This document shows, one piece after another, positions 51,842-61,386 of a DNA stretch of 64,000 nt. This DNA is from Methanobacterium_C sp963845285 (GTDB taxonomy: Archaea; Methanobacteriota; Methanobacteria; Methanobacteriales; Methanobacteriaceae). The position numbers and the translations under genes were made by a program. The stretch lies in contig CAWJRO010000009.1 in NCBI GenBank assembly GCA_963845285.1, forward strand, positions 100,487 through 164,486. The letters are read 5' to 3'. Every line of letters begins with the position of its first letter. The stretch's first letter is position 1. The notes under the pieces were generated by a model, which saw nothing but the letters and a program-made list of their open reading frames with translations, was not told where the DNA came from and searched no databases.

Positions 51842-52999
51842 TTAAAAAACACCATCAATAAATTCTTCTAAAGCAGATTCAGGAACTGTTTCATTTTGTT
51901 TTTCTTCAATATATTCACGTTCTTTTGGCATTCCCGGCATTCCGAATATATGGGGTGATTTAACTCCAGCCACGACTATGGTAGTTCTGACAGTATTCTC
52001 AAGGTCTTCCTGTATCTGTGTACCCCAGATTATGTTTGCATCCGGATCCAGTTCATCGGCAACGATCTGCACTACTTTTTCGGCTTCGTTCAATGTAAGA
52101 TCTGAGCTTCCGGATATATTTATTAAGGCCCCTTTGGCATTGGATATATCCAGGTCCAGCAACGGACTGTTCAATGCTTCATGAACTGACTCTATAGCTC
52201 TATCCCCTGAGTCAGATTCGCCCATTCCGATCATAGCCATTCCTGATCCTACCATTATGCTTCTTATGTCTGCAAAGTCCAGGCTTACAAGACCGGGTTT
52301 GGTTATGAGTTCTGTTATTCCCTTAACAGCTCTTCCTAGTATTTCATCTGCAACCATGAATGCTTTATTTATTGGCAGGTTAGGTGCAACTTCAAGAAGT
52401 TTGTCATTTGGTATTACTATCACAGTGTCTGCAGCGCTCTGAAGTTTTTCCAATCCTTTTTCAGCATTTTCCCTTCTTCTAAGACCTTCAGCGCTAAAAG
52501 GCATTGTTGCAACGGCTATTGTCAATGCTCCAATTTTTTTGGACAGCTTAGAAATAACAGGAGCTGACCCTGTTCCCGTTCCTCCACCAAGACCACATGT
52601 AATGAAAACCATATCAGATCCGTCTAATTTGTCCTTTATTTGTTCTTCACTTTCTTCAGCACTTTCCTCACCCACTTCAGGCTTGCCTCCAGCACCAAGC
52701 CCCCCACATGTGGATCTCCCAATAAGCAATTTGTGGTCTGCATTTGAGTAAAAAAGATCCTGTGCATCTGTGTTGACTGAAATAGTCCCCGCACCTGCGA
52801 TTCCCATTTCGTTAAGTCTTGAAATTGTGTTGTTTCCTGCCCCTCCAGTTCCAACTACAAAGATCTTAGCCCGACTTCTCTGTATAATCTCTTTAAGATC
52901 GCTGTCGATATTGTCGTTATATGGGTTGGGTTCATCGACAACAGATTTTTCCCTTCTATTTTCAGATTCTTTTATGGTATTGTTTATAAGAGATTTCAA
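51842..52999 (-). CDS. ftsZ: Cell division protein FtsZ
   Basis: The tubulin-like GTPase that forms the division ring; 385 residues. GTP-binding motifs are KIFVVGTGGAGNNTISRL, TCGLGGGTGTGSAP (tubulin signature), RRRENAEKGL and the T7 loop NAKGALINISG. A charged N-terminal extension of about 45 residues and a C-terminal tail ending ALEEFIDGVF follow the FtsZ1 pattern. TTG 52999 is preceded by GGGGGTAGG. It heads the secE-spt5-rpl11 cluster. Confidence 0.96.
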   Translation of the reverse strand: MKSLINNTIKESENRREKSVVDEPNPYNDNIDSDLKEIIQRSRAKIFVVGTGGAGNNTISRLNEMGIAGAGTISVNTDAQDLFYSNADHKLLIGRSTCGGLGAGGKPEVGEESAEESEEQIKDKLDGSDMVFITCGLGGGTGTGSAPVISKLSKKIGALTIAVATMPFSAEGLRRRENAEKGLEKLQSAADTVIVIPNDKLLEVAPNLPINKAFMVADEILGRAVKGITELITKPGLVSLDFADIRSIMVGSGMAMIGMGESDSGDRAIESVHEALNSPLLDLDISNAKGALINISGSSDLTLNEAEKVVQIVADELDPDANIIWGTQIQEDLENTVRTTIVVAGVKSPHIFGMPGMPKEREYIEEKQNETVPESALEEFIDGVF

Positions 53000-53229
53000 T
53001 TCCTACCCCCACAGCAAATGTTTCTAAACTATAATTGTGTTATTGTATTAACTTATATTTAAAACCAGTGGTTTTTTTAGTGATAATCACCTATCAACAA
53101 ACAATTTTTTACCCTTATCCTCAAAATGTCATGAACACATCATCATGAAGTCATTGTGAACTTGCTTGTGTTATTAGGTTGCCATTTGAACCATTGGTGG
53201 GAAACATCATGAAAAGATTAACCTAGAAA

Positions 53230-53793
53230 TTATGGTCGTGGCATTGCAATTATTTCATGTATTCTGAGGTCGAAGAAGTTGCTCATGTGTGCCGGTTTAA
53301 GAACGACAGCAGTATCCACACCAGTTCCAGTACCTCCAATAGCTATAACCTCTGAATTTGTTGGTATAAGTCCTGCGTCAGCTGCCATGATGCTTATTTC
53401 CACACAGACCTTTATTCCCTGGGAGAAAAGTCTGAGAGTCTCTGCAACTATTTCAACTGGTGTTACGCCTCCAAATTTATTTGAAATACCTCTTCCGACA
53501 CCACTCAAAGAATGTGAACCTGCGTAAATTTCTACGCCTCTTTCTTCAAGTTCTTTCCTGTACTCTGCCTTAATTTCAATATTGTCTCCGCCTCTGAATC
53601 CTGCATGGTGGGTTACATCTACGATATGGGCATCATTTATTTTTTCAGCTAGTTTAACCCCGGATTTACCTGATGCGGATGCTATTACGATATTTTTTAT
53701 ACCTAATTCATCTTTTCTAGCCTTAACAAGTTCTATAACCTTATCTGTGTTTCCTATACCGGGATTTTCAAAATAATGAATTGTTTTTTTCAT
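53230..53793 (-). CDS. Pyruvate kinase alpha/beta (C-terminal) domain protein
   Basis: A 187-residue stand-alone protein resembling the C-terminal domain of pyruvate kinase (COG1751): IKNIVIASASGKSGVKLAEK, the phosphate-like loop SHSLSGVGRGISNKFGG, and IAIGGTGTGVDTAVVLKPAH. It lacks the catalytic barrel, so it is not a pyruvate kinase; it may bind a phosphorylated small molecule. GGAGG precedes the ATG. In other Methanobacteriales it also lies between ftsZ and comA (from memory), so a link to coenzyme M synthesis is conceivable. Confidence 0.85.
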   Translation of the reverse strand: MKKTIHYFENPGIGNTDKVIELVKARKDELGIKNIVIASASGKSGVKLAEKINDAHIVDVTHHAGFRGGDNIEIKAEYRKELEERGVEIYAGSHSLSGVGRGISNKFGGVTPVEIVAETLRLFSQGIKVCVEISIMAADAGLIPTNSEVIAIGGTGTGVDTAVVLKPAHMSNFFDLRIHEIIAMPRP

Positions 53794-54525
53794 TGAATAT
53801 CCTCCATTTAATTGATTTTAATTTATTTTACTATTTTTATGAATATTGAGGGTGTCTCATGATTACTTTTGACATGTGTAATTTTGCTTATTTTCGAGTT
53901 TAAAACCTTATTTGTCCTTATTTTTTGCAGATTTTGAATTATGAGACAACCTCTATTTATGGATAAAATTGTTAAACCATACATGTTTTAATCTTGTTAT
54001 AAGACTCCATAGAAAATCTATTTTTTGACAAGATATATTTATTCAAATTAATTGTTAATCGCATTATTGTTTTTTAATTTTAATTTACCAATTAATTTAC
54101 CAAAAATGTTGGGGTATAAAATATGGAGAATTTCTAAAAACCTCTAAAATTTAATAATATTAAAAGTTATAATTTATTTATCACAAATAAATACTTCATT
54201 TAAGACAATTATTGGCCATTAATAAATCAATTAAGTCGTTAATAAATATCAGAAAACTATTTCCAAACATAATATCAACAGTAAATGAAGGTTAATAGGA
54301 AATCTCTCTGGATTAAATTAATAAAACAGATCAATATTACAATTAAAGTAACAAAAGTTTACACTATCTGTTTAGTAAACAAAAGAAAAGAGTTTTAATC
54401 AGACTAAAAAACAGTTTAGTTGGACTCATTAATTCAACAAAGTTTAATAAGTTACTTCTTTAACTACAATCCAATTAATAATTAATTAATTTATGGGACT
54501 AAAAATAATAATTAGTTTATATATA
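53794..54525. other. AT-rich gap upstream of comA
   Basis: Apart from the family A element at 53848-53953, about 550 bp of AT-rich DNA with no gene. Local duplications of AATTAATTTACCAA and AATAAATCAATTAAGTCGTTAATAAAT type are visible. Confidence 0.5.
53848..53953. mobile_element. MITE-like element, family A, copy 5
   Basis: A 106-bp copy, GAGGGTGTCTCATGATTA to TGAATTATGAGACAACCTC in outline, with TATT on both sides (53844-53847 and 53954-53957). It lies between the pyruvate-kinase-domain gene and comA. Confidence 0.88.
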
Positions 54526-54617
54526 TTTGTTGTACACTTATACATATTTATTGTACAATAGATTTGCAGTTATAAAGACATTTCATTTTACACAGTTCGT
54601 CAAACTTATATAAAAGT
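54526..54617 (+). promoter_or_regulatory. comA promoter with paired TTGTACA motifs
   Basis: The TATA box ACTTATATAAAAG lies at 54604-54616. Upstream, TTTGTTGTACA (54526-54536) and TTTATTGTACA (54547-54557) are direct repeats exactly 21 bp apart, two helical turns, on one face of the DNA. Such spacing suits cooperative binding of an activator; no regulator is assigned. Confidence 0.45.
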
Positions 54618-54665
54618 TACAATCATAAACTTGATATTATTCAACACAACTAAAAGGTGACGCAT

Positions 54666-55439
54666 ATGAATGCATTTGATTTTCTCACTCAGGACAGAGT
54701 TAAGGAGCCTGGAACTGGAATTACCATGATGTTAGACAAGGGAATAGGCCTTAGAATGTTAACGGATCTACTTGAGATATCTGGGGAATACATTGATCTT
54801 GCAAAATTTGGATGGTGCACTTCTGCAGTTTATGATAAGGAAATTGTAAAACGTAAAATTGAATTATATTTAAGTTATGATGTGGTACCTTATCCCGGTG
54901 GAACCTTATTTGAAGTTGCTTACACTAACAACAAAATTGATGAATTTTTAAATGAAGCTGATAAACTCGGATTTGGAGCTATTGAAATATCAGATGGTTC
55001 TGTTGAAATACCTCTTGAAGAAAGAGACAAAATAATCCGTAAAGTGAAAAATAATGGATTTAGGGTCATAACTGAGGTTGGAAAGAAGGATCCTAAAAAC
55101 GATTCTAGATTTACACCCCTAAAAAGGGTTAATCTTGTGAATCATGACATAGAACTTGGTGCAGACAAAGTTCTTATAGAAGCAAGGGAAGGCGGAAAAG
55201 GTATAGGTATCTACGATGACAAGGGAAATGTTAAGGAAGATGATGTCCAGATATTTGCAGATAACACAGACATAAAAAATATAATTTGGGAAGCTCCTCA
55301 AAAAAATCAGCAGGTTTACTTGATACTTAAGTTTGGATCCAATGTAAATCTTGGGAACATCCCGCCAGAAGAAATAACATCCCTTGAAACAATGAGGCGC
55401 GGATTAAGAGGAGACACTTTGGGAAAGGTGAACCTTTAA
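54666..55439 (+). CDS. comA: Phosphosulfolactate synthase (coenzyme M biosynthesis)
   Basis: The first enzyme of the PEP-dependent coenzyme M pathway, adding sulfite to phosphoenolpyruvate to give (2R)-phosphosulfolactate. A TIM-barrel protein of 257 residues with GTGITMMLDKGIG, DLAKFGWCTSAVYDKEI, VPYPGGTLFEVAY, AIEISDGSVEI, VITEVGKKDP and EAREGGKGIGIYD. ATG 54666 has AAGGTGA upstream. Its TAA overlaps the start of the ABC ATPase gene by one base (TAATG), so it leads a tight operon of four genes. Confidence 0.94.
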   Translation: MNAFDFLTQDRVKEPGTGITMMLDKGIGLRMLTDLLEISGEYIDLAKFGWCTSAVYDKEIVKRKIELYLSYDVVPYPGGTLFEVAYTNNKIDEFLNEADKLGFGAIEISDGSVEIPLEERDKIIRKVKNNGFRVITEVGKKDPKNDSRFTPLKRVNLVNHDIELGADKVLIEAREGGKGIGIYDDKGNVKEDDVQIFADNTDIKNIIWEAPQKNQQVYLILKFGSNVNLGNIPPEEITSLETMRRGLRGDTLGKVNL

Positions 55440-56215
55440 TGATAGATAAAATAACCATTATGGGTGGTTATGATAAGCAGGGGAATAAAGAACCTGTAGA
55501 AGAGATAGTTGTAAAAAAAGGTGAAATATTCGGAGTTGTAGGGCCAACTGGGAGCGGTAAAAGTTCATTGATAGGGGACATAGAACAGCTCGCACAGGAA
55601 GACACCTTTTCAAAGAGAAAAATCCTTGTGAATGATAAAAAACCCAGTTATGATGACAGGACCAATCCTCGAAAGAAGATGGTGGCACAACTTTCTCAAA
55701 ACATGAACTTTCTTGCGGACATGTCTGTGGGAGATTTTTTAAGCCTCCATGCCAAATGTCGTGGTGCCAGCACTAAATGTGTTGATGCGGTGGTGAATTT
55801 GGCCAACACACTCACTGGTGAACCAATAAAGAAGGAACATGAACTTACAATTTTAAGTGGAGGTCAGTCACGAGCTTTGATGGTGGCGGATGTGGCTATA
55901 ATAAGTGATTCACCCATAGTACTCATTGATGAAATAGAAAATGCAGGTATAAGAAAACATGATGCTCTGCAGGTTCTTTCAGGCCATGGAAAAATTGTCA
56001 TGGTTGTAACCCACGACCCGGTACTGGCTTTGATGACTGATAGAAGGGTAGTCATGAAAAATGGTGGAATGAGGAAGGTTGTAAGTACCACAACAGCAGA
56101 AAAAACAATATCCAAAAAGTTGAACAAGATAGATGAGTTAATGCTCAGCTTAAGGGATAAGGTTCGAAATGGGGAAATTATTGAAGATATAGAAATGAAA
56201 GACGTGAAACTATGA
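55439..56215 (+). CDS. Soluble ABC-type ATPase in the comA operon
   Basis: A 258-residue single ABC domain: Walker A GVVGPTGSGKSSLIGDIEQL, signature LSGGQSRALMVADVAII, Walker B PIVLIDEIENAG and switch histidine VVTHDP. It has no membrane partner nearby. In methanogens other stand-alone ABC ATPases act in enzyme activation (AtwA, component A2 of methyl-CoM reductase activation, has two ABC domains). A role in assembly or activation of a methanogenesis enzyme is inferred only. It overlaps comA and the GTPase gene. Confidence 0.88.
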   Translation: MIDKITIMGGYDKQGNKEPVEEIVVKKGEIFGVVGPTGSGKSSLIGDIEQLAQEDTFSKRKILVNDKKPSYDDRTNPRKKMVAQLSQNMNFLADMSVGDFLSLHAKCRGASTKCVDAVVNLANTLTGEPIKKEHELTILSGGQSRALMVADVAIISDSPIVLIDEIENAGIRKHDALQVLSGHGKIVMVVTHDPVLALMTDRRVVMKNGGMRKVVSTTTAEKTISKKLNKIDELMLSLRDKVRNGEIIEDIEMKDVKL

Positions 56216-56913
56216 GGATGGTAATTGTAGCTGGGACCCCAGGTTCTGGAAAGACAGCTGTACTGATGCATGCTCTCAAGAGACTTATAGAAAGGGGTTT
56301 AAATCCATCTGTGGTTAAGATAGACTGTCTTTACACGGATGATGATAAAAAATTCGCTAAAATAGGAGTACCAACCCAGGTAGGTCTTTCAATGGATATG
56401 TGTCCGGATCACTATGCCATTTATAACATGGAAGACATGATAAGCTGGGCCGATGAAAATGAATCCGATTTTCTTGTTGTAGAAACTGCAGGACTCTGTC
56501 ACAGGTGCGCCCCTTACACAATGAACTGTTTGGGTGTCTGTGTTATAGATGCAACAAGCGGACCAAACACGCCACTCAAAGTGGGACCATTTCTGAGTAC
56601 AGCAGATATAGCGGTTATAACCAAGGGAGATATGATATCTCAGGCAGAGCGTGAGATATTCCGGGAAAGGGTTCTTGAAGTGAACCCTCAGTGTAAAATA
56701 ATTGAGGCAAATGGACTCTCAGGTCAAGGATGTGTTGAACTTGGGGAGGAAATGCTCAAATCAAAAGAAGTTGCCCTTGATGAAGAGAAGTTAAGGCATT
56801 CAGCTCCTCTTGCAGTATGTACGCTTTGTGTTGGTGAAACAAAGGTTAATAAAAAGTATCACAGGGGAATATTGCGCAGAATTGATGGATTTCAAAGTTA
56901 TAAAGGTGAATAA
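56212..56913 (+). CDS. G3E-like P-loop GTPase (CobW/HypB/UreG type)
   Basis: A 233-residue GTPase: P-loop VAGTPGSGKTAVLMHAL, base recognition VITKGD, and metal-binding-like cysteines in GLCHRCAPYTMNCLGVC plus a C-terminal CTLCVGE. The G3E family delivers metals to enzymes (nickel for HypB and UreG, cobalt or zinc for CobW). The start overlaps the ABC gene (ATGA). It probably delivers a metal or cluster together with the adjacent ABC ATPase and Fe-S protein; the target is unknown. Confidence 0.86.
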   Translation: MRMVIVAGTPGSGKTAVLMHALKRLIERGLNPSVVKIDCLYTDDDKKFAKIGVPTQVGLSMDMCPDHYAIYNMEDMISWADENESDFLVVETAGLCHRCAPYTMNCLGVCVIDATSGPNTPLKVGPFLSTADIAVITKGDMISQAEREIFRERVLEVNPQCKIIEANGLSGQGCVELGEEMLKSKEVALDEEKLRHSAPLAVCTLCVGETKVNKKYHRGILRRIDGFQSYKGE

Positions 56914-57002
56914 GTAAAATAATAAATATAAATAAAAAAATAAAGCCAATAAGAAAAAATTAAGTTATTAAGACCCATAATTGTCAATTTAAGGTGTATT
57001 TA

Positions 57003-57689
57003 ATGAGTAACAACCCCATTAACTCGGATCAGCGCTCCCGTGTTTTAAAACTGCTTCCAGGTTTCAACTGTGGAATATGTGGATATGCACAGTGCGAAGA
57101 ATTCAGCCAGGCCATTCTAAAAAATGAAACACAACTTGAGAAATGCAGATTCCTTCTACAAGAAATATTCAACGAAAACCGGAAAGAGCTAGAGAAAATA
57201 CTCAAAGAAGAAAAGGTAATCCCTGAAGAGGAAAAGTATGTGGGTGTTCTTGATGGATACGAGGCAGATTTTGTACTCCACCCATTACCTAAAGAAGAGT
57301 CTTGCAGGGAGGTTCTTTATCCGTTTACTCGTAAGGTGCTAAAGGCAGGAGATGTGGTGAGGTACAGACCTCTTGCGTGTCCGATCACGCACTTTGCGAG
57401 GATATTGAGCGAAGACAATGGCCTCATAACTGTGCACATGATCGGGCCGTGCCACAGGTTAGACCCTGAGGCAGACTTCGAATTCATGGACATTGGTATC
57501 TGTATGGTTGGAGGATTTGAGGGAATAATTGAGGGCAAACTTCCATCTATAGGTGAGACTGTAAGATTCTTACCAGGCCACTGTATGATGCAAAAGGTGC
57601 ATTCAGGTGTTCTTGTCCAACTTGAAGGTAGGAAAGCTATAATAGAAGGAATAGACCTTAAGGTATGGGCTCCACCAATAAAAGGATGA
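57003..57689 (+). CDS. Fe-S cluster protein in the comA operon
   Basis: A 228-residue protein with an N-terminal [4Fe-4S] motif of the Fes type (NCGICGYAQCEEF...KC near residues 20-50). The rest is a conserved unknown domain (ACPITHFARILSEDNG, HMIGPCHRLDPEADFEF, IGETVRFLPGHCMMQKVHSG). ATG 57003 has AAGGTG upstream; the frame opens three codons earlier. It lies 90 bp after the GTPase gene. Together with the ABC ATPase and GTPase it looks like a maturation set. Family not named. Confidence 0.78.
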   Translation: MSNNPINSDQRSRVLKLLPGFNCGICGYAQCEEFSQAILKNETQLEKCRFLLQEIFNENRKELEKILKEEKVIPEEEKYVGVLDGYEADFVLHPLPKEESCREVLYPFTRKVLKAGDVVRYRPLACPITHFARILSEDNGLITVHMIGPCHRLDPEADFEFMDIGICMVGGFEGIIEGKLPSIGETVRFLPGHCMMQKVHSGVLVQLEGRKAIIEGIDLKVWAPPIKG

Positions 57690-57916
57690 TAAGATTTTTT
57701 TACTTCTGTAAAAAATTTGTTGTGCATATTAGTAAAGGATTTTTTTATAAAGATTTTTTTGAAACTTAAAAAAAATTAAAAAAATATATTATGTAATTTT
57801 TAATTTAAGAATTTTATATGAAATTGGGTTTCACAAAAATCAAATCCGCAGGTAGCTACAATTTTTGCTGAAAAATAATTTGTTGATAAAGGTTATTTTA
57901 AAGAAGAACTGATAAA
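57690..57916. other. Gap with T-rich tract
   Basis: The T-rich stretch TTTTTTTACTTC and A-rich repeats follow the Fe-S gene, suggesting the end of the operon; a TATA-like AAAATATATTATG lies at about 57780-57793. No gene is seen. Confidence 0.35.
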
Positions 57917-58759
57917 ATGGTTGACTCTCCAAAATATACTGCAATACCAGTTAAAACCGACTACATAAAACCTGGTGAATCTTATGATGTTATCATTGAA
58001 AGGGCTGAGAAACTTTTGGAAGATGGAGATTTCCTTGTAATCTCAGAAACCCCCATATCTGTATCTCAGGGCATGATTGTGGATGAGGCTGAATTCGAAC
58101 CTACAATATTATCTTCTATCCTTGCAGATGTCTGGTCAAAGTATATTTGGGGCTATGTACTTGGACCAATTTTCAGAATAAAACGGAGGACGATAGAAAA
58201 CCTTCGAAAACTTCCTCCTGAAGCCAGAACACATAAAAAAGTTATTTTGGATTATTATGGTCTGAAACACGCCCTTAAACCTGCCTCTGAAGCTGGGGTG
58301 GATTTGAGTAATGTTCCGGGTACATTTGTGTCACTGCTTCCAGATAAACCTGGAATGGTTGCATTGGACATAGCAAAGAAAATATTTAAGGATTCCGGTT
58401 TGGATATGACTGTTATGATAATTGATACAGATGCAAGTTATGAATTTGCAGGTCGAAAGTTTACATCCCTTCCAATAGCCGTTGAGGGTATAAGATGTGA
58501 TCTTGGTATTTGGGGCTATATTTTGGGGCGATTTGGAAGGATTATAGGGCCCACACCATTAGGAATTTCAAAATCTCATGATATAAATGAAATACTAAAA
58601 ATCGCTCAAACAGCCGAGGATTACCATAAAAAAAATGAAATGGATATTGAAACTGTCTATGACATGAAAAATATGTTTGATGGTGACATTACAGGGGTAA
58701 CTGTTGAAATGCTCAATTCTGTTGAGCATACGCCTGCTATTATTGTTAGAATGTGTTAA
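57917..58759 (+). CDS. CofE-like F420-0:gamma-glutamyl ligase family protein
   Basis: A 280-residue protein of the F420-0:gamma-glutamyl ligase family: YTAIPVKTDYIKPGESY, DGDFLVISETPISVSQG, and DTDASYEFAGRKFTSLPIAV with a metal-like Asp. CofE adds glutamate to F420-0, the hydride carrier of methanogenesis; this member has a different middle (GVLGPIFRIKRRTIENL) and is probably a divergent paralogue rather than CofE itself. The start lacks a strong ribosome site. Monocistronic, upstream of TFE. Confidence 0.8.
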   Translation: MVDSPKYTAIPVKTDYIKPGESYDVIIERAEKLLEDGDFLVISETPISVSQGMIVDEAEFEPTILSSILADVWSKYIWGYVLGPIFRIKRRTIENLRKLPPEARTHKKVILDYYGLKHALKPASEAGVDLSNVPGTFVSLLPDKPGMVALDIAKKIFKDSGLDMTVMIIDTDASYEFAGRKFTSLPIAVEGIRCDLGIWGYILGRFGRIIGPTPLGISKSHDINEILKIAQTAEDYHKKNEMDIETVYDMKNMFDGDITGVTVEMLNSVEHTPAIIVRMC

Positions 58760-58949
58760 TGTTTGTTCATTTTCGTTGCTATTTGTGGACAATATTGTCA
58801 ATCAACAAAATATAAATACTATTTTGTTAAGATTATATAACACCGAACTTGTCATTAATCTAATTAATATGAAAAGATCAGTTTCATATTGATTGTATGT
58901 TTAATGAACTAAACAGAAGATTTCATTGATAGTCATAGGAGGAAATGGA

Positions 58950-59507
58950 ATGCTTAATGTAAATAGCCCAATAATCCAGGATTTAATTAGGTTTTCACAA
59001 GGCAAAGGGGGAACCGAAATGCTTACGGACCCTATGGTTCAAGATGTTCTGGTAGATATTACGGGTGATGAAGGAAATAGTGTTTTAATCATTGGATGTA
59101 TGTTAAAGGGTAAAACAACCGATGAAGAAATTGCAGAAGAAACTGAAATAAAACTCAACATCGTAAGGAGGATATTATACAAACTTTATGATGCAGGAAT
59201 TGCAAGCTACAAAAGAAGTAAAGACCCTGAAACACAGTGGTATACTTACAGCTGGAAATTTGATGAAGAAAAAATAGCGGAAATCATAGCAAGTAAATAT
59301 ACTAAATTTTCAAAGGAAATTGATGAATCCTTAGAATTTGAAGAAGGAAACATGTTTTTTGTTTGTTTGAGCAATGGATGCAGGTACAAATTTGAAGAAG
59401 CCTCTGAAAACAATTTCATATGTCCAAACTGTGGTGGATCACTTGAATATAAAGATAACTCCGCTAAAGTAACAGAATTAAAGGAATTAAAAGAAAAGAT
59501 AAGCTAA
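58950..59507 (+). CDS. tfe: Transcription factor E (TFIIE-alpha homologue)
   Basis: A 185-residue archaeal TFE: an N-terminal winged helix (VLIIGCMLKGKTTDEEIAEE, LNIVRRILYKLYDAGIA) and a C-terminal zinc ribbon (FFVCLSNGCRYKFEEASENN, FICPNCGGSL). It aids promoter opening with TBP and TFB. ATG 58950 is chosen: AGGAGG lies seven bases upstream, and the open frame from TTG 58926 runs through it. Monocistronic. Confidence 0.95.
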   Translation: MLNVNSPIIQDLIRFSQGKGGTEMLTDPMVQDVLVDITGDEGNSVLIIGCMLKGKTTDEEIAEETEIKLNIVRRILYKLYDAGIASYKRSKDPETQWYTYSWKFDEEKIAEIIASKYTKFSKEIDESLEFEEGNMFFVCLSNGCRYKFEEASENNFICPNCGGSLEYKDNSAKVTELKELKEKIS

Positions 59508-59605
59508 TTTCATTTAAATCAATTAGGTCAATGTAGTTCAGTAAATTCAGTTAATAATTCAGTTAATTTATCTTCTTGAATAACATTTTTAGAGGGCGAA
59601 TAATT

Positions 59606-60142
59606 TTGAGTAAAGATCTGGTTTTAGACACTTTAAAGGAGTTAAAAACTTCCCCTCACATAATTGAGCACTGCAAAGTAGTATCACAGAAAGCATTGAA
59701 ATTATCTTCCAATTTTTATGAAGTGGATTTGGATCTTGTTGAAACAGGAGCACTTCTCCATGACATTGGTAGGTCAAGGACGCACAGTATACTGCATGGG
59801 GTTTTGGGTGCAGAAATACTCAAAGACCATGGATTTCCTGTTGAAATTCAAAAAATTGCTGAGAGACATATAGGTGCAGGAATACCTCGAAATGAGGCAG
59901 AAAAACTTGGTTTACCTCCAAAGGATTATTTACCAATTACTCTGGAAGAAAAAATCGTTGCACATGCCGACAATCTTGTAAACGGTACGAATGAAGTTGA
60001 CATTTATTTTGTGATCAAAAAATGGGAGGAAAGGCTTGGAACAGACCATCCATCCATTCCAAGGATTATAAAACTTCATAATGAGATTTGTGGTGACAGT
60101 AATAAATATAATACAAGTAAAACTTATAATACCCAAATTTAA
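59606..60142 (+). CDS. HD-domain phosphohydrolase family protein (TIGR00295)
   Basis: A 178-residue HD-domain protein: HIIEHCKVVSQKALKLS, ALLHDIGRSRTHSILHGV (the HD pair) and AERHIGAGIPRNEAEKLG, EEKIVAHADNLV. It belongs to the TIGR00295 archaeal family related to small nucleotide phosphohydrolases; the substrate is unknown. TTG 59606 is preferred to 59576: AGAGG lies ten bases before it. The gene follows tfe by 98 bp and may share its transcript. Confidence 0.88.
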   Translation: MSKDLVLDTLKELKTSPHIIEHCKVVSQKALKLSSNFYEVDLDLVETGALLHDIGRSRTHSILHGVLGAEILKDHGFPVEIQKIAERHIGAGIPRNEAEKLGLPPKDYLPITLEEKIVAHADNLVNGTNEVDIYFVIKKWEERLGTDHPSIPRIIKLHNEICGDSNKYNTSKTYNTQI

Positions 60143-60504
60143 CCTTTAAAAACCGACGTTCAACATTTAAAAGAATCTATTAAATTTTTCTAATTTTTAC
60201 CTATTACTTAAATTTCAAAATTCTCTTTTTTCAACTTTTTAATCATAGTTATAATCATTTAATTTAATAGTTATAATCATTTTAAAAACATGGCTTTGAA
60301 TTTTTATTAATCCTACAATTAAAAACTAAATTTTTTAAAAGAAGAAATTTAAAAGATGTAAATTATAAAACTATATTATAAAACGGAAAAACATTACTTA
60401 ACCTTTTAAAATCATTTTTTAATAAATAAAGTGGGCTTTAGGGCATACGTTTATTAGAGGAATGCATATAAACGGGCAATAAAATGAGGTAAAGAGATAA
60501 AAAT
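60143..60504. other. AT-rich gap before tfuA
   Basis: No gene is seen. A repeated ATAGTTATAATCATTTAA motif occurs at about 60245-60280. The segment GCATATAAACGGGC at about 60463-60476 is TATA-like and probably the tfuA promoter. Confidence 0.4.
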
Positions 60505-61176
60505 ATGATTAAAGATAAAATTATAGTGTTTACAGGCACGTCCATACATCCTGATGAAGCACGCGGAATTTTGGATGCAGATTACCGCCCCCCTGTAGGT
60601 AGAGGGGATATATTCAAAGCATTGGATGATAAACCTGAGTTAATAGCTATTATTGATGGTGTTTTCCATAAAAGACCTGCTGTATCCCATAAAGAGATAC
60701 TTAAGGCTCTTAATGAAGGAGTAACAGTTGTTGGGGGCGGGAGTATGGGTGCTCTTCGTGCTTCCGAACTTGAGGACTTTGGAATGATCGGGGTAGGCAC
60801 TGTTTACAGGGATTACAAAGAAGGAATTATAGAAGCTGATGATGATGTTGCAGTTGTTTTCAACCCGGAAACTCTTGAACAACTCTCAGATGCCCTCATA
60901 AGCATGATGTACAACTTCAAAGCAGCACTCAAAAAAGGTTTGATCAATGAAAATGATTTTAAAAGACTTGTTGAAACTTCAAAATCGATCTATTATCCTA
61001 AAAGAACCTACAAAAGGGTTTTAAAAGATGCTGATATTGATGAGGAAAAGAAAACAGTGCTTCAAAAGTTTTTAAATGAGAAAGCAGGGGATATAAAAAG
61101 AGAAGATGCTCTAAAAGTTCTAGAATATATAAAAGAGTATATAAAAAATGAGGGTGGACAAAAAGGACTTGGATAA
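60505..61176 (+). CDS. tfuA: TfuA-related protein for McrA-glycine thioamidation
   Basis: A 223-residue TfuA-core protein: IVFTGTSIHPDEARGIL, AIIDGVFHKRPAVSHKEIL, GGGSMGALRASELEDFGMIG and GIIEADDDVAV. TfuA works with a YcaO enzyme to turn a glycine of McrA (methyl-CoM reductase) into thioglycine; it is thought to handle sulfur delivery. The YcaO partner is not in this window. It lies 210 bp upstream of a LarE-type sulfur transferase on the same strand, a suggestive pairing. Start ATG 60505; spacing of GAGG is usual. Confidence 0.9.
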   Translation: MIKDKIIVFTGTSIHPDEARGILDADYRPPVGRGDIFKALDDKPELIAIIDGVFHKRPAVSHKEILKALNEGVTVVGGGSMGALRASELEDFGMIGVGTVYRDYKEGIIEADDDVAVVFNPETLEQLSDALISMMYNFKAALKKGLINENDFKRLVETSKSIYYPKRTYKRVLKDADIDEEKKTVLQKFLNEKAGDIKREDALKVLEYIKEYIKNEGGQKGLG

Positions 61177-61386
61177 AAGGACTTGAACAGCTTTTTTCAA
61201 CAGTAGTTACAAGTTTAAACTTTACTATAATTTTAAAATTTTAAATTTCAACATTTTAAATAAACATAAACTTATTGACAAAAATCATTGTTAACATTCA
61301 ATAAGATCAAGATAATAAAGATAATTTAATCTCAGAATTAGTCTCAAAAATAAATTAAAGATGAAATAAATTAAGGATGATACTAC

